Shown here in pieces: positions 1 through 5,652 of a stretch of 7,225 nucleotides of DNA. A program made the translations under genes and the position numbers. This DNA comes from Paracoccaceae bacterium (GTDB lineage Bacteria > Pseudomonadota > Alphaproteobacteria > Rhodobacterales > Rhodobacteraceae): positions 7,399 through 14,623 of the forward strand of contig DOHJ01000122.1 of NCBI GenBank assembly GCA_003535335.1. The letters run 5' to 3'. Every line of letters begins with the position of its first letter. Position 1 is the stretch's first letter. The notes under the pieces are model-generated. The model worked only from the letters and a program-made list of their open reading frames with translations. It was not told the origin of the DNA and ran no database searches.

Positions 1-485
1 GGCGAAGAGGCCGAGAGCGCCAGAAGATGTGGCAAAAAATAGGTTAACTGGTTCAACAGATCTATGCGCAAATCTTTTTGGTCAATTCCCACATGCACAT
101 GCATCCCGCTGATCAATAGACGTCGCACCACACCTGCCAGATTCTTGCTGAGGTCATTATAACGGTCCTTGTCTGTATGATGCTGGTCTTTCCAGTCGGC
201 AAACGGGTGGCACGATGCCGCAATCGGCGACAGCCCGTATTTTCCGGCGTGTTTTGAAATAGCTGCTCGTAGGCGTTTTAAATCCTCGCGGGCCTGACCG
301 ATTGTCTGGCAAATTTTGGTGCCAATTTCAACCTGGCATTGCAAAAATTCCGGGCTGACCTGATCTTGCAAATCAGCAATGCAATCGGCCATCAGCTCTT
401 TTGGCGCATGGGCCAAATCCAGTGTTTTTTGGTCAACCAGAAGATATTCTTCTTCGATACCAATGGTGAAATCAGGTTCTTTCAT
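1..485 (-). CDS. Carboxylate-amine ligase, YbdK/GCS2 family (partial, N-terminal 161 residues)
   Basis: The gene runs off the left edge, so only the N-terminal part is visible. Family members are ATP-dependent ligases of about 370-400 residues related to glutamate-cysteine ligase type 2; E. coli YbdK has weak gamma-glutamylcysteine ligase activity and its true substrate is unclear. Reading the minus strand from 485 gives [18 protein letters not shown], with the GIEEEY signature at residues 9-14 whose acidic residues are typical metal/ATP-site ligands. A CHPFADW segment (92-98) and GMHVHVG (127-133) are further hallmarks; I recall matching THPFQKW and GQHVHVG segments in E. coli YbdK. The start at 485 is supported by GAGAGG (complement of 491-496) five bases upstream; the ATG at 498 is out of frame. 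It is co-directional with mmsA but separated from it by a terminator, so it is probably transcribed on its own. Family assignment is firm; the substrate is not known. Confidence 0.9.
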   Translation of the reverse strand, partial: MKEPDFTIGIEEEYLLVDQKTLDLAHAPKELMADCIADLQDQVSPEFLQCQVEIGTKICQTIGQAREDLKRLRAAISKHAGKYGLSPIAASCHPFADWKDQHHTDKDRYNDLSKNLAGVVRRLLISGMHVHVGIDQKDLRIDLLNQLTYFLPHLLALSASS

Positions 486-535
486 GTTTGCCTCTCATGG
501 CAGCAATCAGAGCAGACAACAGAAAATAAAGCAAG

Positions 536-563
536 AAAAAGGGGCCGCGGTTGCCCGCAGCCC
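536..563 (-). terminator. Intrinsic terminator of mmsA
   Basis: On the minus strand a 9-bp stem (GGGCTGCGG with CCGCGGCCC, one G-U pair) closes a GCAA loop, which is a GNRA-type tetraloop. It is followed by C and then five T (complement of 536-540). It lies 24 bases past the mmsA stop and separates mmsA from the downstream ligase gene. Confidence 0.88.
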
Positions 564-586
564 TAAAGTCCATGCCAAAAACCGGT

Positions 587-2086
587 TTAATCCATGGCTT
601 TAAAGTGAAATTCGCCGCCTTCTTTTAAACCCGAGGGCCAGCGTGATGTCACGGTTTTGGTTCGGGTAAAGAATTTAAACGCATCTGGCCCGTGCTGGTT
701 AAGATCGCCAAAACCGGATTTTTTCCAACCGCCAAAGGTGTGATAGGCCAGCGGAACAGGAACCGGCACGTTGATGCCAACCATGCCAACATTAATCCGG
801 TGGGCAAAATCACGTGCCGTATCGCCATCACGGGTGAAAATCGCGGTGCCATTGCCGTATTCGTGATCCATCGCGTAACCGAGCGCTTCTTCATAAGTAT
901 CTGCGCGCAACGCACAAACAACGGGGCCGAAAATTTCGGTTTTGTAGATGTCCATATCGGTGGTGACGTTGTCAAACAGATGTGGTCCAACGAAAAAACC
1001 GTTCTCGTAACCTTGCAGTTTGAAATCACGATTGTCGATCACCAGAGTTGCGCCTTGTTCCACTCCGGTGTCAATCAGGCGCAAGATGTTTTCTTTGGCA
1101 GCAGCCGTAACAACCGGCCCGAAATCCACATCGTCGCCGTCAGTATAAGGGGCAACGCGCAATTTTTCGATACGCGGGACCAGTTTTTCAATCAACTTGT
1201 CTGCAGTTTCTTTACCCACAGGTACAGCCACCGAAATAGCCATGCAGCGTTCACCCGCAGCCCCGTAACCGGCACCAACAATCGCATCAGCGGCCTGATC
1301 CATATCGGCATCGGGCATAATGATCATGTGGTTTTTGGCCCCGCCAAAACACTGGGCGCGTTTGCCGTTGGCGGTGGCGCGGCTGTAAATATATTGCGCG
1401 ATCGGGGTCGAACCGACAAAGCCAACAGCCTGAATGGTTTCATTGTCCAAGATTGCATCAACAACTTCTTTGTCGCCGTTCACAACCTGTAAAATACCGT
1501 CTGGCAGGCCCGCTTCGGCAAACAATTGCGCCAACATCATCGGCACAGTCGGGGCGCGCTCGGATGGTTTCAATATAACCGCATTGCCACAGGCCAGCGC
1601 CGGGCCAATTTGCCACAGCGGGATCATGGCAGGAAAATTGAACGGCGCGATTGCGGCTGTTACACCCAGCGCCTGTTTCATCGAATACATGTCAATTCCG
1701 GGGCCAGCACTGTCGGTGTAATCACCCTTCAGCATTTCAGGCGCACCGATGCAATATTCGATCACTTCAAGACCGCGCTGTACATCGCCCTTGGCGTCGG
1801 GCAAGGTTTTGCCGTGCTCTTTCGATAGTGCTTGGGCCAGTTTATCCATGTCGCGGTTCAACAAATGCACCATCGCCATCATCACGCGGCCGCGCCTTTG
1901 CGGGTTGGTCGCGGCCCATTTTGGCTGGGCTGCGGCGGCGATAGAAACAGCGCAATTCAGTTCAGCGGCTGAGGCCAGTGCAACTTTGCCCTGAACTTCG
2001 CCGGTGGCCGGGTTCATGATGTCAGCAAAACGTCCCGATGTGCCGTTTGTGATCTTGCTATCGATGAAATGGTGAACTTCAGACAT
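587..2086 (-). CDS. mmsA: CoA-acylating methylmalonate-semialdehyde dehydrogenase
   Basis: Cytoplasmic NAD- and CoA-dependent aldehyde dehydrogenase that turns methylmalonate semialdehyde into propionyl-CoA plus CO2 (valine catabolism), and malonate semialdehyde into acetyl-CoA (beta-alanine or myo-inositol breakdown). The 499 residues match the family's usual length. Visible marks are FNFPAMIPLW at 149-158 (oxyanion Asn150), KPSE at 173-176 for NAD, catalytic Cys281 in GERCM, and EIFGP at 384-388. The Glu general base of hydrolytic aldehyde dehydrogenases is absent: the segment reads QCFGGAKNH (245-253), with Cys246 in that position. This is what CoA-acylating MMSDH enzymes show, and it argues against an ordinary NAD aldehyde dehydrogenase. 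The C-terminus (residues 490-499, GGEFHFKAMD) is also family-typical. The start is fixed by a near-consensus AAAGGAGGA (complement of 2091-2099) four bases upstream. It is divergent from a LysR gene that probably regulates it, and ends at its own terminator. IolA is the synonym in inositol pathways; no inositol genes are visible here. Confidence 0.96.
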   Translation of the reverse strand: MSEVHHFIDSKITNGTSGRFADIMNPATGEVQGKVALASAAELNCAVSIAAAAQPKWAATNPQRRGRVMMAMVHLLNRDMDKLAQALSKEHGKTLPDAKGDVQRGLEVIEYCIGAPEMLKGDYTDSAGPGIDMYSMKQALGVTAAIAPFNFPAMIPLWQIGPALACGNAVILKPSERAPTVPMMLAQLFAEAGLPDGILQVVNGDKEVVDAILDNETIQAVGFVGSTPIAQYIYSRATANGKRAQCFGGAKNHMIIMPDADMDQAADAIVGAGYGAAGERCMAISVAVPVGKETADKLIEKLVPRIEKLRVAPYTDGDDVDFGPVVTAAAKENILRLIDTGVEQGATLVIDNRDFKLQGYENGFFVGPHLFDNVTTDMDIYKTEIFGPVVCALRADTYEEALGYAMDHEYGNGTAIFTRDGDTARDFAHRINVGMVGINVPVPVPLAYHTFGGWKKSGFGDLNQHGPDAFKFFTRTKTVTSRWPSGLKEGGEFHFKAMD

Positions 2087-2125
2087 AGAATCCTCCTTTG
2101 GGTTATGGTTGTCGGTAGTCTAGTC

Positions 2126-2140
2126 TTGCATAAATGCTAA
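2126..2140. promoter_or_regulatory. Candidate LysR operator, mmsA-proximal
   Basis: Imperfect dyad TTGCA-TAAA-TGCTA(A) fitting T-N11-A (2127-2139). It lies 40-54 bp upstream of the mmsA start codon, close to where an mmsA promoter should be, so it may be the activation-type site. Confidence 0.45.
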
Positions 2141-2167
2141 ATAAAGGGGTAGTTTGCCAAAGGTGTA

Positions 2168-2181
2168 TTGCAAAAATGCAA
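2168..2181. promoter_or_regulatory. Candidate LysR operator, lysR-proximal
   Basis: Perfect dyad TTGCA-AAAA-TGCAA ending six bases before the first possible lysR start and touching its ribosome binding region (AGGTGA, 2182-2187). Bound protein here would be well placed for autorepression of lysR. It is exactly 42 bp from the sister site. Confidence 0.5.
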
Positions 2182-2187
2182 AGGTGA

Positions 2188-3096
2188 ATGATGCCGTTTG
2201 ATTGGGATGATATGCGGGTTTTTCTGGCGGTTGCGCGAGGCGAAAGCCTATCAAAAGCCGGTCGGCAGTTGAAATTGGATCCTGCCACGGTCGGGCGGCG
2301 CATTGCACGGTTTGAGGATAGGCTGGGCGCCGCCCTTTTTGCGCGATCCGCCCAAGGATATGTTCTAAACAATGAAGGTGAACGTTTGCTGGTGCATGCG
2401 ATGCGGGCCGAAAGCGCTATGGCGCAGGCTGGCGAAGAGTTGCATGGCCAAGCTGGGCAATTAAGCGGGACGGTGCGAATTGGTGCGCCAGACGGGTCGG
2501 CAAACTATCTGTTGCCGCAGGTTTGCGCCGAAATTTGTGACAAAAACCCCGGGCTTGAGGTGCAGATCGTGGCCTTGCCGCGGGTTTTCAACCTGTCAAA
2601 ACGTGAAGCAGATATGGCTATAACCTTGTCCCGACCAACAGCTGGCCGGCTGGTCGCGCAAAAGATTGCCGATTACAAATTACATCTGGCTGCAACCGGT
2701 CGCTATCTTCAGGCCCATGAGCCAATCAAACAGGTGCAGGATTTAAAGCGGCACCGGATTATTGGCTACATCCCCGATATGATCTTTGACAAAGAAGTGG
2801 ATTATTTGGGCCAAACCGGTGTGGATCACGTTACGCTTGGCTCAAATTCAGTTGCTGTTCAGGTGAACTGGGTACGCCAAGGGGCAGGGTTGGCGATTGT
2901 GCATGATTTTTGTATGCCGACAGTGCCGGATATCCACCGTGTTTTGGCAGATAAGATTTCTTTAAGCCGCACTTTTTATCTGGTTCGTCATCTGGATGAC
3001 CAACGCGTGGACAGGCTCAACAGGTTTGCAGAGCTTCTAGTGAAGGGAATGAAGCGTGAAATTACAAGGCTTGAAAGCCAGTCCAACGATGCCTAG
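2188..3096 (+). CDS. LysR-type transcriptional regulator divergent from mmsA
   Basis: A 302-residue DNA-binding regulator of normal LysR length. The winged helix-turn-helix spans about residues 6-65, with recognition helix DPATVGRRIARFEDRLG (31-47). A linker helix follows, and the effector-binding periplasmic-binding-protein-like domain runs from about 93 (GTVRIGAPDG) to 290. The TVGRRI form of the recognition helix and the PRVFNLSKREAD segment (131-142) mark a subgroup I associate with alphaproteobacterial mmsA loci, by recall. Head-to-head placement with mmsA and the twin dyads between them suggest it senses a semialdehyde-pathway metabolite and controls mmsA and itself; this is inference. 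Two ATG codons stand in tandem at 2188 and 2191. The AGGTGA at 2182-2187 leaves no gap before the first and three bases before the second, so 2191 may be the real start. The stop overlaps the convergent gene by four bases. Confidence 0.93.
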   Translation: MMPFDWDDMRVFLAVARGESLSKAGRQLKLDPATVGRRIARFEDRLGAALFARSAQGYVLNNEGERLLVHAMRAESAMAQAGEELHGQAGQLSGTVRIGAPDGSANYLLPQVCAEICDKNPGLEVQIVALPRVFNLSKREADMAITLSRPTAGRLVAQKIADYKLHLAATGRYLQAHEPIKQVQDLKRHRIIGYIPDMIFDKEVDYLGQTGVDHVTLGSNSVAVQVNWVRQGAGLAIVHDFCMPTVPDIHRVLADKISLSRTFYLVRHLDDQRVDRLNRFAELLVKGMKREITRLESQSNDA

Positions 3097-3677
3097 CGGC
3101 CCCAAGTACGGGTAACGCCGCAGTCCATATGTACAAAATTAGAGCTGGAATATTTACCAACACCACCGGCACCACAACGGGATGCGGCCTTGAACATCTG
3201 GCCTACAGAGCGCGATTTCAAACGCAAGTCAGCAGCTTGACCCCGCATATGCAACGAGTTTTTGGCCACACCACGAGAGCGTGATCGTAGCATTGCATTG
3301 GTTTTGGGGGAGCGATAGCCAGACAGCAACAGATAGGGTTCTGTTGTGTCCAACAAATTAAGCGCGGCTGTCATGGTATCCAAATTTCGAGTGTCCATGC
3401 GTTTTGTGTCATCGCTACGCCAGTCGCGCATGAAATAATTGATCTCTTTAACCGCATCCTTGATATATTTACCTTCGATCCAGTAAATCGTATCCATATG
3501 TTCACCGGTACGACCGGAATACATGCGAAGGCGGCGAATATCACCAGCACCACGCAAATAGCCGGCAGCGTTTGAATAGGTGGGGGCCGCAACAAGTGCG
3601 GTTGCTGCAAAAGCGCGCATAAGTCCGCGACGCGTTAATACTGACTTGGTTTTAACCTTGCTCTGATCGTTTGCCAT
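3093..3677 (-). CDS. Tat-exported DUF882 / MepK(YcbK)-like peptidoglycan endopeptidase, M15 fold
   Basis: Predicted periplasmic metallopeptidase of the YcbK family; E. coli MepK cuts mDAP-mDAP (3-3) peptidoglycan cross-links. From 3677 the protein has 194 residues. A twin-arginine signal is clear: LTRRGLMRAF with Arg16-Arg17, a hydrophobic stretch, and SNAA near 35-38. The catalytic domain carries SGYRSPKTN (119-127) and the zinc pattern His143-x6-Asp150 plus His183 in FVHMD. E. coli YcbK is also a Tat substrate. The frame stays open to an ATG at 3803, but that would put about 58 residues before the RR pair; 3677 gives a normal Tat n-region, and 3695 (200 residues, GGA four bases upstream) is the alternative. 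Neither start has a strong Shine-Dalgarno. It is divergent from the YcbB-type L,D-transpeptidase gene, a partner also adjacent in E. coli. 3-3 specificity is inferred from family and context. Confidence 0.88.
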   Translation of the reverse strand: MANDQSKVKTKSVLTRRGLMRAFAATALVAAPTYSNAAGYLRGAGDIRRLRMYSGRTGEHMDTIYWIEGKYIKDAVKEINYFMRDWRSDDTKRMDTRNLDTMTAALNLLDTTEPYLLLSGYRSPKTNAMLRSRSRGVAKNSLHMRGQAADLRLKSRSVGQMFKAASRCGAGGVGKYSSSNFVHMDCGVTRTWGR

Positions 3678-3700
3678 CGTATGTTTTCTATCCATTTTAT

Positions 3701-3716
3701 CCGCACTTTTATGCGG
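3701..3716. repeat. Short inverted repeat in the mepK-like 5' leader
   Basis: Perfect 5-bp arms CCGCA and TGCGG around CTTTTA on the plus strand. It begins six bases upstream of the 3695 ATG and would form a small hairpin in the peptidase mRNA leader. Its role is unknown and chance is possible. Confidence 0.4.
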
Positions 3717-3747
3717 TGACACATTTCTCATCCCCAGATGCTGTCGC

Positions 3748-3776
3748 GTTATGGCATATCTCGAATCAATTACCAA
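3748..3776 (-). promoter_or_regulatory. Weak sigma70-type promoter candidate for the mepK-like gene
   Basis: On the minus strand, TTGGTA (complement of 3771-3776) and CATAAC (complement of 3748-3753) are separated by 17 bp and each match four of six consensus bases. Transcription from here would start after the 3803 ATG and before 3695, in agreement with the shorter protein. The match is weak. Confidence 0.3.
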
Positions 3777-4003
3777 GCAGCGAATAGGGACAAGTCTAAG
3801 CATCCAGCAAAATAGGCAAAAATTTGCTGAAATTGTGAAACTGTTGTGTAAACGCTTGATATAGTGGGGGTGGCGGGCACAGTTAGGGTATTTTGTGGTG
3901 GGCTGATGTAAATGTGAGTAGACTTAGCTGGAAAAATTCACGATTGTCTGCCAGATTATACTCAAGGGATACCGTGGGTCGAAAAACTGTTTAGGGGTTC
4001 AGT

Positions 4004-5620
4004 ATGAATAACGCGCTTATTAACATGCGTATGTTGCATAAATTTATAGCGGCAATCGCCGTGATTTTCACATTACTAATGGCAGGCGTTCCGGCGCAAG
4101 CACAGGTTACGGCCTATAAACAGGCTGTTGCAGAGGCCGCGTCAAACGACAAAGCCTTGGCCGAATTTTACAAGGGACGTAACTACAAGGCAATCTGGAC
4201 TGGCACATTTGGAAAATCCAGCCAGCGCCGCAAGGCGTTTTTGCAAGCCCTTTCAAACGCAACAGCACACGGTCTGCCAATCAAGCGCTATGACCCTGCG
4301 GTGATCAAGGCCAAGCTGAAAGCCTCAAAAATGGGTCGCAGCCGGGGGCTTGTGGAAGTCGAAATGAGCCGCATGTTTTTGCAATATGCCGGCGACATGC
4401 GGTCCGGCGCATTGATCCCGCATAAAATTGACAGCGGCATTGTTCGTAAAATTGCCCGCTGGGACCGGCTGCAGACCTTGGTGGCGTTTGAAAAAAGCTC
4501 GCCCCGCGGGTTTTTCAAACAGCTGTTGCCGAAAACACCTGAATACGCCCGATTGATGAAAGAAAAACTAAAGCTCGAAAAACTGTTGGGCAAAAGCGGA
4601 TACGGAGCCAAGGTTGGAGCTGCATCCCTTAAGCCCGGCAGCACAGGCGGGCATGTTGTCGCAATGCGTAACCGGTTGATAGCGATGGGCTATCTGCGCC
4701 GATCGGCCGCTAAATCCTATGATTCAAACATGAAAAAGGCCGTGCAATTATTCCAATTGGACAACGGATTGCCAACCGATGGTGTTGCCGGCAAAGCCAC
4801 GATGGCCGAAATTAATAAATCGGCGACTTACCGTTTGCAATCTATCATCGTTGCAATGGAGCGCGAGCGCTGGTTGAACCAGCCCCGTGGCAAACGCCAT
4901 GTTCTGGTTAACCTGACTGATTTTTCAGTTAAAATTATCGACAGCGGCAAGGCAACGTTTTTTTCGCGCACCGTTGTTGGTAAAAATGTAAGTGATCGTC
5001 GCTCGCCTGAGTTCTCTGATGTGATTGAATTCCTGGTGATCAACCCGACCTGGAATGTGCCACGCTCAATTGCCATCAAAGAATATTTGCCGATGCTAAA
5101 GCGCAATAAAAATGCGGTAGGACATTTGCGGTTGGTGGATTCTCGTGGGCGCACGGTAAGTCGTAGTGCGATTAATTTTTCCAAGTATAACGCAAGAACC
5201 TTCCCCTTTAACATGAAACAGCCGCCAAGCCGTGGAAATGCGCTGGGACTGGTCAAGTTCATGTTCCCGAATAAATACAATATCTATTTGCATGACACGC
5301 CGTCAAAAAGCCTGTTCAATCGTGATGTGCGGGCCTTTAGCCACGGCTGTATCCGGGTGCACAAACCGTTTGATTTTGCTTATGCGTTGCTGGCCAAACA
5401 AACGCCTAACCCGCAAGATTTTTTCCAAGCCAAGCTGAAAACAGGTGTTGAATCACGGGTGAACCTAAAGGCACCGGTGCCTGTGCATCTGATTTATCGC
5501 ACGGCCATCAGCAAACCCAAAGGTGGCATGGAATATCGCCGCGATGTTTACGGGCGTGATGCGAAAATATTTAATGCCTTGATTAAGGCCGGGGTGGTGC
5601 TGCGCGCGGTTAAGGGTTAA
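4004..5620 (+). CDS. L,D-transpeptidase, YcbB/LdtD family
   Basis: Periplasmic enzyme predicted to make 3-3 (mDAP-mDAP) cross-links in peptidoglycan. The 538 residues are somewhat shorter than E. coli YcbB (615). A Sec signal peptide covers about 1-33 (hydrophobic core 14-28, cleavage after AQA). Next comes the YcbB scaffold region (about 35-200). A peptidoglycan-binding domain 1 follows (about 207-271; GSTGGHVVAMRNRL, then FQLDNGLPTDGVAGKAT). The YkuD catalytic domain runs from about 298 to 500. Active-site marks are INPTWNVP (346-353), His430 in LHDTP, and SHGCIRV at 446-452 with nucleophile Cys449 and Arg451. An insertion between 355 and 425 corresponds to the capping subdomain typical of YcbB enzymes. 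AGGGG six bases upstream supports this ATG over those at residues 8 and 10. The neighbours are a divergent MepK-like peptidase and, 32 bp downstream, lpxD. Family and chemistry are firm; sensitivity to carbapenems is expected but not shown. Confidence 0.95.
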   Translation: MNNALINMRMLHKFIAAIAVIFTLLMAGVPAQAQVTAYKQAVAEAASNDKALAEFYKGRNYKAIWTGTFGKSSQRRKAFLQALSNATAHGLPIKRYDPAVIKAKLKASKMGRSRGLVEVEMSRMFLQYAGDMRSGALIPHKIDSGIVRKIARWDRLQTLVAFEKSSPRGFFKQLLPKTPEYARLMKEKLKLEKLLGKSGYGAKVGAASLKPGSTGGHVVAMRNRLIAMGYLRRSAAKSYDSNMKKAVQLFQLDNGLPTDGVAGKATMAEINKSATYRLQSIIVAMERERWLNQPRGKRHVLVNLTDFSVKIIDSGKATFFSRTVVGKNVSDRRSPEFSDVIEFLVINPTWNVPRSIAIKEYLPMLKRNKNAVGHLRLVDSRGRTVSRSAINFSKYNARTFPFNMKQPPSRGNALGLVKFMFPNKYNIYLHDTPSKSLFNRDVRAFSHGCIRVHKPFDFAYALLAKQTPNPQDFFQAKLKTGVESRVNLKAPVPVHLIYRTAISKPKGGMEYRRDVYGRDAKIFNALIKAGVVLRAVKG

Positions 5621-5628
5621 ATCTATAG

Positions 5629-5647
5629 CCAACAATAATGTTGGGGG
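5629..5647 (+). promoter_or_regulatory. Hairpin overlapping the lpxD Shine-Dalgarno
   Basis: A perfect 6-bp inverted repeat, CCAACA-ATAA-TGTTGG, occupies 5629-5644, and the lpxD ribosome binding site GGGGG is 5643-5647, five bases before the ATG. The last two stem bases are therefore part of the Shine-Dalgarno. There is no T-tract, so it is not an intrinsic terminator. It could tune lpxD translation, or be an incidental dyad. Confidence 0.5.
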
Positions 5648-5652
5648 CCTAA

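Larger units (their letters stand above)
2087..2187. promoter_or_regulatory. Divergent mmsA / lysR control region
   Basis: These 101 bp must hold the promoters of both divergent genes. Two similar dyads are present: 2126-2140 (TTGCATAAATGCTAA) and 2168-2181 (TTGCAAAAATGCAA). Both contain the T-N11-A pattern usual for LysR-type operators. A shorter direct repeat, CAAAGGTG, occurs at 2158-2165 and 2179-2186, 21 bp apart. I could not pick -35/-10 boxes for either gene with confidence. The assignment as regulatory is firm from geometry; the exact regulator contacts are inference. Confidence 0.65.
3678..4003. promoter_or_regulatory. Divergent spacer between mepK-like and ldtD-like genes (326 bp)
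   Basis: No convincing gene lies here; the peptidase frame is open to 3803 but is unlikely to be translated that far. Contents from left to right are an inverted repeat CCGCA-N6-TGCGG (3701-3716), a weak minus-strand promoter candidate (3748-3776), an 11-bp-spaced repeat TTGTGAAAC/TTGTGTAAAC (3833-3853), a G-rich stretch on the plus strand (3866-3902), and a -10-like TATACT (3957-3962) without a good -35. AGGGG at 3993-3997 lies six bases before the 4004 ATG and is the ribosome binding site that fixes the transpeptidase start. The spacer should contain both promoters and any shared control of the two cell-wall enzymes. Confidence 0.6.

Noticed and set aside
339..603. Two overlapping plus-strand frames of about 75 codons
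   Set aside because: They lie opposite the YbdK-type ligase start and run through the mmsA terminator; no family resemblance or ribosome binding site.
692..1492. Long open frame on the plus strand (266 codons) opposite mmsA
   Set aside because: It is fully antisense to a strongly supported MmsA. Its translation has no recognisable domain or ribosome binding site and looks like out-of-frame protein.
1434..1994. Several overlapping plus-strand frames of 80-100 codons opposite the 5' half of mmsA
   Set aside because: All are antisense to conserved MmsA sequence and mutually overlapping; no independent coding signal.
2103..2372. Minus-strand frame across the mmsA-lysR spacer and lysR start
   Set aside because: It overlaps the conserved LysR helix-turn-helix and the operator region and has no recognisable product.
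3866..3902. Possible G-quadruplex on the plus strand
   Set aside because: Four G3+ runs exist, but the loops are about 4, 8 and 11 bases, longer than a stable canonical quadruplex; kept only as part of the spacer description.
3957..3962. TATACT as a confident -10 box for the transpeptidase gene
   Set aside because: It matches five of six bases, but no -35 element stands at a usual distance and there is no extended -10 TG, so I did not call a promoter.
4288..5293. Minus-strand frames of 65-150 codons inside the L,D-transpeptidase gene
   Set aside because: They are antisense shadows of a well-supported gene with a complete domain set.
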